Shown here in pieces: positions 12,780 to 24,830 of a stretch of 64,000 bases of DNA (the stretch's first letter is position 1; each line of letters starts with the position of its first letter). The stretch comes from Apoda limacodes (taxonomy: Eukaryota > Arthropoda > Insecta > Lepidoptera > Limacodidae): assembly GCA_946406115.1 (NCBI GenBank), contig OX291547.1, forward strand, positions 19,941,001-20,005,000. Direction: 5' to 3'. Below the pieces are notes generated by a model. It had not been told where the DNA came from and ran no database searches. It was given only the letters and a program-made list of their open reading frames with translations. The position numbers were made by a program, and so were the translations under genes.

Positions 12780-13345
12780 ATCTATATTTTTATACAAAAA
12801 AGAGTTAACTGACTGACTGGTTGTGATTACTGATACTTTTAGGTCTAGTTACCTGAAATTTTCACAAAGGTTTATGTTATAAAAAACTAAGAAAGGATTT
12901 TGTAAAAATCACCCCAATGCCTACCTCAGGGGATAAAAAAGGGGTTGCTAGTTGGTTTGGAAACCCGTCATTTTATAATCTGAATGCATAAAAATTAGTA
13001 TATGGCCTTTACGTTGAAAATCGAGATTAACATGTTTCATTGTTTTAAGACATCATACCTTAGAGAAGGTAAATAGTGGTTGAAAATTTGTATGGAAATC
13101 CGTTATTTTTGGCCTTAGGATCAAATTTAAAATTAAAGCTTTTATTCGTTTTTATGAAGATTATCCCCTAGAGAGCAAATAGGGGATAAATAGATATTTA
13201 TATATCCCCTAGAGAGCAAATAGGGGATAAATAGATATTTATATATAAAAGTTCCGATATTTTTGTAGGTAAATACCATTATCAGTTAAAAGCTTTCTTT
13301 TCTTTTCAAAAGTTAACGCGGACGAAGTCGCAGTAATAAGCTAGT
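12780..13345. repeat. Periodic dispersed repeat with a perfect 41-bp tandem duplication
   Basis: Member of the 5400-6465 type, with 'gattttgtaaaaatcacccc', 'ggataaaaaaggggttg' and the ending 'ggacgaagtcgcagtaataagctagta'. Positions 13163-13203 and 13204-13244 are two copies of the same 41-base unit beginning ATCCCCTAGAGAGC, apparently identical, so this duplication is recent. Confidence 0.65.
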
Positions 13346-13983
13346 ATAGTTTTTAAAGTCATTTATAAAGAAAATAAGTGATTAATTACAAAATTTATTA
13401 TACACATCGTGTTACAGTAAAATATGTAAAACTCGTAGTAGTTCGTTTTTGACGTAATTTTCATTTTGATGTTGCACCTTAGATCTCAGAAACTAAACCA
13501 GCTAGGTAAGGCATATCACCTTCAACTTATTTATTATGCATACTAAAACAAGATAACCGAGAGTCACCTTAGGAGAACTCAAAGTGGAGAGGCCATGCAA
13601 GGAGTGCAAAAAATCTATTTATCAAGATTTCTTATTTCGCTAAAACAGCTTATAACTCTAAAATCACGGGTCAGATCGACTCCAAACAAGTTCCAAGCTA
13701 CAGAAAACACTTTCAAATAACCATGTTTAAAAATGCACATCCCACTCATTTATCATTAATTACAGGATTGTGAAGAAAACGCAGCGAAATCCACACGGGT
13801 AATTTGCGACTGAACCCTCACAACTGCAGAGAGAAGTCGCAACTGTCGAAGATGACGGTAATTAGACCAGGATCATAATACAAACCTCTGGCAGATGTAG
13901 TCCAAAATAAGCCTAGCCAGAGTTTAAGAGTTCCGAATACAAATGATGCCAATAACATTACTCACATGTACTATTCTGGCTGT
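13346..13983. other. Non-coding DNA, nothing recognised
   Basis: No supported feature. Confidence 0.4.
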
Positions 13984-14165
13984 CTGTCCGAACAACAAAT
14001 TCAAATTCAAATTTAATATAATTTATTCAGTTTAGGCTACAATAATTGAGCACTTATGAATGTCACTACGCCATCGGTTCGTAAGTCTACAGGGCGGGAG
14101 ACCTTGTACTGAGAAGAACCGGCAAGAAACTCAGCAAGGGCATTTCTTTTCTCCCTTTCTCTTAC
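13984..14165 (-). mobile_element. LINE 3'-end fragment with short tandem tail
   Basis: Read on the minus strand it contains 'tttcttgccggttcttctcag', 'gaataaattat' and ends in repeats of 'atttgaa'. This is the usual look of a lepidopteran LINE 3' UTR whose tail is a short tandem repeat rather than poly-A. No coding part remains. Confidence 0.6.
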
Positions 14166-16609
14166 AGCGTCCAATTACAATATTGGAAAATGCCCTCCCT
14201 ATCATAAAAGGACACTTTCCATTACAAACATAAAAAAACATGAAATATAAAGCACAAGCACAACATAAAAAAGTATCTAATAGAAACAAAAGACAGTTTA
14301 TGTATTCATCACTAAGAAATAATCAATGTCTTCTGTCAAAAGATTTAATCTATATTATAAAGATATTTTTTACAGACTTCGTGTTATATAGGGGTTTTCT
14401 AAATAATAATCGGTCAAGTGCGAGTCGAGCTCGTGCCTTATCTGATGGTAGGGAATACTCGGTGCGCGAGTCCAACTTCCACTTAGCCTAAATAAAATTC
14501 ACAAATCTCCAAAGTTAAACGGCCATGGCTGCGACACGGCCAACCTCCTATTTTTTTTAAATCGAGAACCAATATAACATTTTTGGAAGAAACTGAAAAT
14601 AAACATTATTCTAGAACGGGTATCATCAATGACGTAAGTCCTTCTTAACTGATTTCATTTATGTATCGCTTTTTCTGTAGGTTGGTTATGTACACTACGT
14701 GACTAGAATTAAATTACGTCATCAGACTGCTGTTGGTCTACAAATACAGTTGGTTCATTTTGTACCGCTTTGTGAAGGAATCAGGCACTCCTAACAAAAT
14801 CAAATTTACTTAAATTTAAAATTCTGCGAGGATTTTGTTCAGGAATGAGACTCGTTACTCCACATAATTGGATTTGCTTTGAATGTTAACTGATTTTCGA
14901 CGTTAACTTCCTTCCTCAAAATGTGCCTATTCATTTTCAAAGTATTATATTCGTAATAATTTTACATTGTGCTTTGCTAACTTTTGAAAATGGAATACTA
15001 TATTTGTTGTGTGGTAGGCTATTAAAGTTCAAACATGTTATTACCTTTATTTATCAGTGTGCTTTGTATAAAACAATTTTGAAAGTTGTCATTTTTTACT
15101 TTTGAGTGACGAATTAAAAGACGTACACTAAAAACATCCATACCCGTAACAAAATTTTATACAACCATCGAAATAAGACTTATATGGTTTTCTCATAGAT
15201 ACCATTGTCATAACTGGACAACACAGGAAGTACCAGCTTTCAAATAAAAAAATAATTATAAAAATCGGTTCACCCATTCGAAAGTTCTGAGGTAACTAAC
15301 ATAAAATTGAGAACCTTTAAGTCAGGTCAGTATCTATTTTCTAGATATTGATATAAACATATATGTATAACATGGATCGGAACTTCGTTACTGTTTGACC
15401 AAAGAAGAAGAGGGACATTGAAACTTGACGCAACGAAGTGTTTTAGCGGTTTTGATGGATAAAGGTTTTTTTGTTGTAGATTTTGCTTTAACTCTCCACT
15501 AGAAGGCGCCTGAGATTAAGGGCAGAACAACGTCTACTTGGACTGCTAGTTAAGTATAGAACTATTGGGATGGTAGGGCGTGTTAATAGCTGCACTTAGA
15601 CCTGGATGAATAAACTGGTGTAAATTTTAAATATTTAGATTTCAAAAATCTTACATTTTACAAGAAATAAATTAACCAAACAATTAGTAAAACAGCAGTG
15701 CCTTTGCCCATCTACAATAGAAGCATTCTGCGTCGCTACCAACTATATAGGTTTCATTTGCGTGGACTTTCTTCGAGTAATCATTAAAACAACTAATTAC
15801 ATTACTTAATTAAATTTTAAGTGGCACTAACTAAGTTACGGTTAAAATTCACGAAATATATTTTTGCGGGCTGTGAATATCATAAAGATGTAACTAATGA
15901 TATAGCTGTTTGTTTTTTTAAATGTAATTATTTTTATTATATTTATAATATTTTCATTACGTTGTACTTTTATTTATTTTTGGAACCCTAAGCTAGTTCC
16001 TTAAAGCTGTACCAGTATAAGTCCACATTTTTCTTGGTCAGCAAGGTATTGTAACAATTCAATCCTTCTTGCGACCGAAGAAATTGGATCAAACTCGGTA
16101 AGTTGGTTCCCCTAGGAAATAACACGCAATTTTATTGTTTCCTATATTCAGCAAAAGTTGAATAGGTACGTATGTATGACATACTTTTAACCTATAAAAA
16201 GTATTTGTATGGCCAAGTTGTTGTTTTATTTATTTAATAAATTATTTCGTAATATTAAGTTGTCTTAAGACTTTTTTTTATTACAAATATAGGTGCAAAC
16301 AATTTTACATTTAGGTACACACTACACCAGCCCTCATCTTATTTAACCCAAGATTACTAGACTATCACAAAAATTACGACGGCAATATTTCTTTTCCCAG
16401 AAAAATCAAAGTTCGCATTCTACCTCAGCAGGGATGCCCCATAGTACCTTCCTTATTTGCTGTGTCAGATGCAAAATAGTTAGAGACTTAGTTGAATTCC
16501 GAGAGCTGCAACGGCTGCTAAAGTAGAATCCTGAGCGGAGCGAGGATCAAGATGATTTCTTTTTACATGTTAAGCCCTAACAATGTAAATGTTCGTTAAT
16601 TTGTAGTAA
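14166..16609. other. Non-coding DNA with a few repeat shreds
   Basis: Around 14410-14480 there is a shred of the 'ggtcaagtgcgagtc' dispersed repeat. Otherwise AT-rich sequence with no supported gene. Confidence 0.4.
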
Positions 16610-17010
16610 TAACATATTAAAACAAAAAGTTTGTCTGTATCTCTGTCAAGATCCTTTTACTTAAGAACGCGTAAAGGTATCAAGTTAAAATTAATATCAA
16701 ATATTAAAACCTACGGTAACTTAAAGCTGTAAAAAAATTAAGCTTCTAAGTCAATGCATTAAAAAAATATTGCAGTTTTTGACGCATATTGTGATACAAA
16801 TAAATCAAAACCTATGGGGTAGTCCTGTTGACCTAGAATTATAAAATTTGGCAAGAAGCAAGATGTTCCATCACAAATATAGAAAAAATTCAAAAACTGA
16901 TAAATAAGGCATAAACATGTGAGACTTGATCTCATGATGGAATAACTATCTACATATAAGTTTGTACGGAACCTTCGGCACGCGAACCAGACTCGCACTT
17001 GCCCGGCTTT
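16610..17010 (-). repeat. 'GGCCAAGTGCGAGTC / GGTACGGAACCC' dispersed repeat
   Basis: The right end 'tttgtacggaaccttcggcacgcgaaccagactcgcacttgcccggc' is the complement of the start of the repeat seen at 32447-32752. The left end carries 'tctgtatctctgtcaagatcc', also shared. It is a diverged copy without a protein. Confidence 0.5.
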
Positions 17011-17829
17011 ATTTTAATGTCGTATTTTTTACGAATGTTGAGTAATAACGTCACCCGTAGGATAGCTTAGTAATCTATGATTAATATCTTAAAAATATTC
17101 AAATTGTGCCTAAACACTTCGACTGACAATCGTATCGCAATATAGATATTGCAATTTTGGTTTTTGTATCCAAAAATAAGAATAGATAGATGTATCTTTA
17201 TTTCATACTATAGATTTAGTTAAAAGTAATTGATACATTCTATAAAAAAATACATACTAAGGCAGCCTTATCGCTTAAAGGCGATCTCTGCCAGGCGACC
17301 TGTAGGCAAAAAAACGCAATACAAAAATTTGAATATAAACAAATATTTATTTATATATATAAATAAATATACATATATATATATAAATAGCAAAAAAGAA
17401 CCTAGTATACTATAAATAATGGTGTAGGATTGAATTGACTTTTTATCTGTTTTAGGGAAATATATAAAGATTGAGCCTTTTTAATGGACATTAATAATAA
17501 AATAGCGTAAATCTGTTATTTTCAGAGGAACAAGGAAAAAATAATTTTGAGCATCCATTTTACATGTTAACGTTCACTTATCGCCATTGTTAGGCCCGTG
17601 CTAGTGGTCGGAAGCCAATTGTCACGGCCGGAAGTCGTTATTGACATCAAAAGCCCATTAAATCATTTTTGCACAGAACAATATTAGCTTAGGACTAAAT
17701 ATTAAAGAGGATTTTTATCTATAGGTAATGTGTTTTTAAATAATAAAAAGTATCTATGAGATTTTAAATAACTAGGTATGAGTCGTAATATAACTTTTAA
17801 AGACCTCTTTTATATGTTGACTCAGCAGT
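17011..17829. other. Non-coding AT-rich DNA with TA tracts
   Basis: Contains 'gcagccttatcgcttaaaggcgatctctgccaggcgacc' at 17260-17300, a phrase partly echoed near 27590, and TA/TAAA tracts at 17345-17395. No gene is seen. Confidence 0.4.
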
Positions 17830-17930
17830 TATTTGTCACCGCACGAGGACACATCCTCCATCCACAACCTTAGGGAATAAAGGCTTAGACCATAGTCCAC
17901 CACACCGGCCAAGTGCCTAACAGAATTTTC
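17830..17930 (-). mobile_element. SINE fragment
   Basis: 'cataggac..catcc' and 'taggccatagtccacca' type phrases match the SINEs at 8440-8735 and 9690-9975, but only about 100 bases remain. Confidence 0.4.
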
Positions 17931-18074
17931 AAGCCGCCCATAAGGCTGCTGACTTAGGTTAATAACAGCTGCTGTCATATGGTCATGTGACAATCAGGAC
18001 AACAGCCAGGTTCGATGGTTTAACGTGCCCTACAAAGTGCGAAGGTGCTCAGAAAAATGCGTTTGATCCCCACC

Positions 18075-18372
18075 GACAGACTGAACGGCGGGGAATTTCA
18101 AGCGTTTTTTTCCACGGTGTGCCTTGCGGAACTGAGAGCGTTCTTTTTCGCAGGGCACAACTAGTAACGCTTAGGTTGTGGAATGAGCTCCTTGCCAAGG
18201 TTTTCTCTAAGTGCTACAGAACGGGGTTTATCAAGAAATAAGTTATTAGATTTTTGCAGGGTTGGCAACGTGCGAGTGATGCCCTAGGTGTTGCAAGCGT
18301 CTATAAGCTGCAGTAACAGCTAACCATCAGGCGGGCCGTAAACTTGTTTGCCACCTCATGTTTATGGCATAA
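18075..18372 (+). mobile_element. LINE family A, decayed 3' fragment
   Basis: Residual C-terminal ORF sequence ('ttgtggaatgagctccttgccaagg', 'ggcaacgtgcgagtgatgcc') and the family 3' end 'catcaggcgggccgtaaacttgtttgccacc' are visible. It is more diverged than the copies at 2.8 and 51.5 kb and has no useful poly-A. Confidence 0.75.
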
Positions 18373-18439
18373 AAAACTAAAAATCCAAAAAAAATGTAAC
18401 CGACTTCAAAAAAAGAGTTATTTCCAAAATAATAAAATG

Positions 18440-18520
18440 TGCCACTCTATAGCTTTCACCTATTTAGATACTGACCACCCCGGACGTTACTTAATTTTCT
18501 ATATCGTTTCTGACAGACTA
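18440..18520 (-). repeat. 5S rRNA-like fragment
   Basis: 'tagatactgaccaccccggacgttacttaatt' followed by 'tatcgtttctgacaga' matches the order at 27485-27545 and the complement of the 5S rRNA core. It is diverged. Confidence 0.4.
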
Positions 18521-19078
18521 TACGGTACTTTTATATATTGAAAATATATTTTCTCTTCACTACAAACCATTTCTGGCATAAGATAAACTCGCGGGACTAA
18601 TTCTAAGGTTAGGTACTATATAACGAAATCTCAAGAAAGTTAAATTTTCGCTGAATGTTTTGCTACAATTTGTCAACTTTCTCGCCTCTGAATTAGCAAC
18701 ATCTCGTACAAAATTCATAGCAAACAAATGGAAGCAACGTTTTCCGACTTAATTTCGCAGGCTACAAGCGTTTGAGTTGTTAAAGATTTATTTGCATCAC
18801 AAAACGTAAAGTCGAGGGAACGAGAGTCGTTAATCGGAGTGAAGCAAAACTTTTACACGACTGCAAATAGTATTGCCACTGTTAAATTGTCTTTATGTGG
18901 TTTTTTGTTTTTACGATGTTTGGGTTTAATAAACGTTTAAATGACTTGTTTACAAATTACATCGAATTATATAAATTTATATAAAAAAATATCGGAAGGT
19001 CAACGTCGTGTTTTGATAGACCTAATTATCGATTTGATATATAAGACAGTACGGATTTAAAAAAAAAATCACAGTTTA
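18521..19078. other. Non-coding DNA, nothing recognised
   Basis: No supported feature. Confidence 0.4.
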
Positions 19079-19130
19079 TATACCACTAAGGTGGCAAACA
19101 AGCTAACGGTCCGCCTGTTGGTTAGCAGTC
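19079..19130 (-). mobile_element. LINE family A, minimal 3'-end fragment
   Basis: Only about 50 bases of the family A 3' end remain (ATACCACTAAGGTGGCAAAC...GGTCCGCCTG), preceded by A/T-rich sequence. Confidence 0.65.
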
Positions 19131-19555
19131 AATTGTTAAATTTCCTTTCGCCTATACGTAATGTATTTTTGGAATACTACGCGTTTAGTGAATAGGTAAG
19201 CTTTTTTCACAACTGTTTTCGTTTTAAAAATATTCACCCTCCGCCACTGCTAAATAACAATTTTGCAGGATTGAAATTAAAATTAGAATTTGTTTTTAGT
19301 ATTCCGTGGTTATAAAAGGTTATATAGTTATGACATATCCGTCCATCAATCCACGTTTTACTCAAAAACTACTGGCATATGATGTCTACGATACAAATTT
19401 GTACAACAGAAACTTGAAATCTAGAATAATGTAGTGTAAAACAAACCTCTTAATATGTACTGCTGAGAGTTCCCAAATGCTAGAAATCGAAACGATGTTG
19501 TTAATTTCATAATAATTTTGTAAATTACTACACAGGATTAGGAAAATGATTCTAT
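19131..19555. other. Non-coding DNA, nothing recognised
   Basis: No supported feature. Confidence 0.4.
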
Positions 19556-20090
19556 CCTGCTAGTCCTACTAATATTATAAATGTGAAAGTATGTCTGGAT
19601 AGATGGATAGATGTTAGTTACTCTATAACGACTGAACGGATCGTTATGAAAATTGGCACACATATTCGTTACTACCACTAACATATACTTTGTTTACTGA
19701 AAAATTCAAAATTTCCCGTGGAATTAACAAACTATATCTACAGCTATAGCTTACTTTAGCAGACTTTATTAGTATAATCAATAAGTTAACTGAGAAGTTC
19801 CACGCCGATAATAAATTTAGGACTAGCGGAGCCGCTGGCAAAATATAGTTGTTCATATAATCTATACTAATATTATAAATGGGAAAGTAACCCTGTGTGT
19901 GTCTATCTATCTTTGCGTTTAAGCCGCTGTACCCATTAAGATGAAATTTGTTATGGAGATAGTTTAAGTGCCGAGAAAGGACATAATTTACTTATAAATG
20001 TCAAATGTGAGTCGGTTTTTTTTTGTAATTGCCGTTGTAAGCCCACATCGATAACCAAATTGCACACATTACATAGAGCAGGCAAATGCT
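19556..20090 (+). repeat. Two adjacent 'ACTAATATTATAAATG' dispersed repeats
   Basis: Two copies start near 19567 and 19864 with 'tactaatattataaatg.gaaagta'. Each continues with 'taacgactgaacgg' or 'taagccgctgtaccc' and 'atgaaatttg' type phrases; the second ends '.aggcaaatgctagtta'. Other members are at 21305-21610 and 28565-28960. They have no intact ORF and are of a common lepidopteran type. Confidence 0.6.
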
Positions 20091-20919
20091 AGTTAACTAC
20101 CTACCTATAATTTTGCCGTTGTTTTACAACGTATGTTAAATAATTATCCCTTACCACCATGACACCATTGTTAATAGAAAAATATGCAGATGTTCTCTTT
20201 TTAAAATCATTGCAATGAAGTGGTCGATATCACTAAAAAAGGTCTCGCAAATTTTATGTATTTTACACAGCCGATACCAAGCTAACAAGCTTTGAAAAAT
20301 TAATTAAATTGACTGCTGCTTCACAAGAGCTCTCAGAGGCTGTAGCTTGCTTTGCTCTTTTAAACTTTAATAATTTAATTTATACCATTCTAAGGTTACT
20401 AGCGCTGCTTTCCTTAATTGAATAGGTATACCTAGATAGTATCCCGTGCTCGTATTCCCTAGAGGGAGGTTACTTTTAACGGACGCACTAACATTCACTA
20501 TTTACTGGTAATGACTATTCCGGCCTTCGTTTGGAATAGGAGGTAAGGGTCGTTCGTATTTAAACTATCCCTAAAAGTGTTCATAACATGCTGGTTGACT
20601 TTGTAAAAGCTGTTTTACATTCTATTCGTCTTGGGTAAAGGTTGTTGTTAGTAATTATTACTATTATACGTAGTACTACTAGACACGTTGTCCTATACCG
20701 AAATCGGGGTTTTTTTTTACCCGTGGTACTAACCAACCAATAAATTTAATTTTCTCTTTTAAAAAATAAAAAGAAATCTTTTTATCTTTCAAGAAGGTCT
20801 TGTTAAAATAACAATATAATCACATTTAAAAAATATTTGATATTCTCTTTTTGAATTTTTTTTTTTTAATTATACTCTTCTCGTTAAAACTACAAACTTC
20901 AGGTGACAAAATATAAAGG
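20091..20919. other. Non-coding DNA, nothing recognised
   Basis: No supported feature. Confidence 0.4.
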
Positions 20920-21130
20920 GCTATATCTCAGTAACTATTGACTAGTGGATTCTTTACAAAAGTTTTAGATCTCATCAAGATCTTCATTACGGATGGCAGC
21001 TGTTAAACTAGAAATGGCTTAATCTCCGGAACTGTTGATCGCAGACTAGAAGTTTCTTTATACTAGCGTTAGATCTTATCACGATATTCATTACACATGA
21101 CAGCTGTCTGACTAAAGACTACACATTAAT
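20920..21130. repeat. Diverged two-copy tandem repeat (about 105 bp)
   Basis: 'aactattgactagtggattctttacaaaagttttagatctcatcaagatcttcattacggatggcagctgt' is followed by a similar but mutated second copy ('aactgttgatcgcagactagaagtttctttatactagcgttagatcttatcacgatattcattacacatgacagctgt'). Confidence 0.6.
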
Positions 21131-21304
21131 TTTATTTTTTATATTACAACTTACAACAGTTATTTCGCTCTCTGAGTGACCGCTCTTTGCTACTCTTTAG
21201 AACTACGAGTACTAGAGCCTTAAGTTATGTATTTAGTTATCAAAACTGTATTCTTGTGATTTTTGTTTCCCAAAGAAAGTAAAATAAAATAACATAAATT
21301 CTAA

Positions 21305-21610
21305 ACTAATACATATTATAAACGCGGAAGTTTGAATGGATGAATGTTTGCTACTCAATCACGCTTAAAGTCTGAACGAATCTGGATGAAATTTGGCAAC
21401 AGAGATAAATTATAGTCTGTAATAGCACATACTCGAAGACTTATAGCTTTTTATTTCAGAAAATGCAAAAGTTTTCGCGGGAATAACTATAACTGAATCC
21501 CACATGAACGAACCGTAGCTACAGGTGTATCTTTCTATAACAAACTTTTTTAGTTTAATCAAGGACTTAGTGTAGGAATCCCACGCTGATACCACATTCA
21601 GTCTTGGGTG
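21305..21610 (+). repeat. 'ACTAATATTATAAATG'-type dispersed repeat
   Basis: Starts 'actaatacatattataaacgcggaagtttgaatggatgaatgtttg' and contains 'tgaacgaatctggatgaaatttggc'. It is a diverged member of the 19556-20090 type. Confidence 0.5.
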
Positions 21611-22517
21611 TGAATATCACCCCTTAAGAGGGCCCCTAACTCGCATATACATTTTTTTATGGGCCTTAAGCTGAAATCGACAATGTTAATTTCAAATAGA
21701 GTGCATTTTTCAGTGGCAAAAATATATTATAGATTTGCCAACAGCTTAGCTTAAAAAGTGTAAAATAATTAAGTACAATTATATCACATAAGATATTAAA
21801 ATTCTATTACAGTAATTTTCTAGCTTTATAGTTACTTAACATTTTATAAAATAAATTATGTTCCCGCTACTAGTTGATAAGGAGTTATGAGAATTTAAAA
21901 CAGAAAAACGAAAGGTTCGGCCGTTATATTTTTAAAGCGATGTTTTAACAGATATCTTAAAACAAATACAGTAATTTGGTAGTTAAAGAATATAGAAAGT
22001 TATGCTATTTTTTTAGTCTGAAACTTGCAATAGGAAAGTGGAAACGATTTTAAAAAGGAGCAGAAAACTGCACATTCAAGTAGGGTGCAGCCTTAAACGG
22101 TTTACGTGACTTTTGAACTAAACGGCTTTGACAACAGCTGGGGTTTGAAAATCAGCGCTATGTTGCAAAACAGTCAATGTAAATTGAGGTTATAAAAAGA
22201 TTGCATTTATCAAGTATTGTGTTATTGTCTCCTCTTATCATCCTTCCTCATTAGTCACGCAACAAAAAGTACTCTTTATCACCTATAAGGCTGGCATTGC
22301 TTGCCAGCCTTCATACGTCCCCACTGCTAGGGCACGGCCTTGTTATTGGCCTTGCCAATAGTCGCATTAGTAATATTGAATCTAAAAATTTGTCAAAGTG
22401 TGTGTTTCGCCCTCCTATTTCACAGTGATATTAGTGCGAGCGCGCGACGATATTTACGATAAGGTGCGTTCTCAGAGTTATTGAACGGCAAGTTTATCGT
22501 CGGGTGATCACACGGCG
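21611..22517. other. Non-coding DNA with a SINE shred
   Basis: 'cagccttcatacgtccccactgctagggcacggcctt' at about 22307-22345 is the start of the SINE type at 8440-8735. The rest is unremarkable. Confidence 0.4.
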
Positions 22518-23085
22518 TTGAAACTGAACGTATCCCAGGGCGGGAGGGGTCATTGGCAGAAGCTTGTGAATAATATGGAGCCCCATATGGAGTACTGCTG
22601 CCATCTTTGGGCGAGTGCACCGGGATACCAGCTTGGCCCATTTGACTCGGTTCAACGAGGAGCTGTGAGAATTGTCGACGATCCCAAACTCACTTGCCGT
22701 ATCGATCCCTTAAGTCTGAGGAGAGACTTTGCCTCCCTGTATGTGTTATACCGCTTGAACAATGGGATGTGTTCTGAGGAATTGTTCCAAGTAATGCTTA
22801 CGGGTACTTTCTACTATCTCACCGCTCGCCATCGGCAGGGAATTCATTCTCACACTTTAGAACTGAAATGGTCGCGTACAGTGCGATTTCAGAGAAACTT
22901 CATCCCGCGAAAGCTTAGGCTGTGGAATGAGCTCCCTGCCAAGGTTATCTCTAAGGAATACAGAATAGGGTTCTTCAAGAAATAAGTTATTAGATTTTTG
23001 AATGGTGTTGTAAGCGTCCATAGGCTACGGTGACAACTTGCCATCAGGCGCACCGTAAGTTGTTCGCCACTTTAGTGGTATAAAA
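22518..23085 (+). mobile_element. LINE family A, 3' fragment with open frame
   Basis: A frame of about 150 codons ending at 22985 matches the last third of the family A ORF (motifs MEYCCHLWA, QRGAVRIVDD, LWNELPAKV). It is followed by a 3' UTR with a short internal deletion and the end 'cactttagtggtataaaaaaaa'. The catalytic reverse-transcriptase core is absent, so this is a dead fragment. The start at 22518 is within unrelated flanking sequence and is not a real gene start. Confidence 0.8.
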
Positions 23086-23174
23086 AAAACAATGTATGTT
23101 ATTAAAATAAATAAATGTAATGAAAAAAATAATAACAGAGCAAAGATGTAGTTGGGATTTTCATCAGCCAGACT

Positions 23175-23250
23175 TGTGCTTCGATAGCACAATTGGTAGA
23201 GCACCTACACAGAATGTAAGGAGTTGCAGGTTCAAGTACTGTCTCGAGAT
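23175..23250 (+). repeat. tRNA-like sequence (SINE head or tRNA pseudogene)
   Basis: 'tagcacaattggtagagca' resembles box A and 'aggttcaagtac' box B, with spacing as in a tRNA. The acceptor stem does not pair convincingly, so a SINE head or pseudogene is more likely than a working tRNA. Confidence 0.5.
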
Positions 23251-23312
23251 TAATCTTTTGACAGCATCTTTTCTATGAAAATATTTATTTATATTATAAA
23301 TAAATAAATATT

Positions 23313-23551
23313 TTTGGACATTACACACAGCGCCGTAAAGTAAGCAAAGCTTGTGTTATGGGTACCAGACAACGGATATAAATACATATATATTACTTTT
23401 TTTTTTGTAAATACATACACATCATACATTAGTACACCCAGACTCAAGACAAACACAAATGTTTAACACATAAATGTTTGTCCAGTGCGGGAATCGAACC
23501 CACACCCTCTGCACGGCAGTCCATCACACTACCAACTAGGCTGCGAGGGAG
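23313..23551 (-). mobile_element. tRNA-derived SINE
   Basis: The complement starts with a tRNA-like head: 'cagcctagttggtagtgtgatgg' (box A) and 'tgggttcgattcccgcactgg' (box B). It runs into a body shared with 24375-24600 ('cacacagcgcc', 'accag.caacgga', 'cataaatgtttgtcc'). Confidence 0.75.
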
Positions 23552-24244
23552 TCTTGATAATAACAATCAAAAATTTATTGTAAAATAAAAAAAACAACTT
23601 TTTTTAAAAAAATACAATATGCTGTAATAACTCCTATTCTAATAATAGTACTTTATTTAGAATAGGAGAGATACGTATTTGTTGCACAATAGACTCATCT
23701 TTTAGGCATGGTTTTTATTTGTCTTCCTTCAGAGCTCGTTGAATACCGTAACCTGGGTTTGGTGGAGGGTCCAATAAACTGGTTAAGCCTGTAATAGGCT
23801 CAGCAGCAAATCTTCCACTTCTGTATCAGGAATAATTATTATTTTAATCTATTCTAATATAATAAATGCGAACGTGAGTTACTTTTTGTTTATTTGTCCT
23901 TTCTTCACGTCGCAAGAGAGTATACTATAAAGATGGAGAACGACAAAGGCTTTGGCTTGGCTTTTGGAAAATCTAAAAGTTCTCTCAGAAATAATTATAA
24001 TAATAAAAAAACAGGTTGCACTCCGGGAGTGCCGGCAGAAGTGAAAACATACTCGCTATTTACTTCCCATCACTTCTTATTCATATTTATTTATTAAAAA
24101 TAATAACTTTTGTTTATTTACTTTTTTGACGTTGTATATTTGACAGCTCAATCTGTCATAGGATTAAAATCCCATATCCAACCTCCCTGTACTACTCATA
24201 ATCGCCATATACTAAAAATAAAAACTAACCTAATGTAAATAAAG
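23552..24244. other. Non-coding DNA, minor repeat shreds
   Basis: A fragment 'ctattctaatataataaatgcgaacgtgagttactttttgttta' near 23855 belongs to the ACTAATATTATAAATG type. Nothing else is supported. Confidence 0.4.
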
Positions 24245-24302
24245 GTCACGTGTCCTAACGCGAGTGACATCTTACGAATTTTCGATTAGGACACGTGACC
24301 TG
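24245..24302. repeat. Short perfect inverted repeat (hairpin)
   Basis: GGTCACGTGTCCTA and its exact complement TAGGACACGTGACC flank a spacer of about 30 bases. Each arm contains a CACGTG palindrome (E-box core). It may be a tiny element or a protein-binding site; function unknown. Confidence 0.6.
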
Positions 24303-24374
24303 ACGTGAGTTTAACAGTTTTTACCCATCACAAAAAAAGTGCACAGCGCCGCTAAAGAAGTTTTCACTTCAATA

Positions 24375-24600
24375 ATATTTTTTTGGACATATCACACAGC
24401 GCCATCTTGTCCCAAACTAAGTAAAGTTTGTATTATGAGAACCAGGCAACGGAAACAAATACTTACATACTTTTTTTCTTGGAAACATACATAAGACTCA
24501 ACACAAACACAAATCTTTACCACATAAATGTTTGTCCGGTCCGGGAATCAAACCCACACCCACTGCCGGCCACACTGCCAATTAGGCTGCGAGGTAGTCA
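24375..24600 (-). mobile_element. tRNA-derived SINE
   Basis: Second copy of the 23313-23551 family in the same orientation. It has a degraded head ('ccgggaatcaaacccacaccc', 'gccaattaggctgcgag') and a conserved body. Confidence 0.7.
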
Positions 24601-24830
24601 AAAGAGGGAGGAAAAAAAAATTATTAAATATTATAACCGAATTCTATAACGTTACTGTATACTGTAACTTGTATAGCAACTTCTTTATAGTAATCAAGGA
24701 GTTTCCTTAGATATGCCACGCTGATAATCGATTTTAGAAGCTACGGGCTAAAGTTAGCAGTTGATATAAGAAACTTCAAACGTGCTACTTAATTATTTTT
24801 GCAAATCCCCTTAGAAAGTTGTTATTGTAT

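Noticed and set aside
23175..23250. Functional tRNA gene
   Set aside because: Promoter-like boxes are present but the acceptor stem does not pair well.
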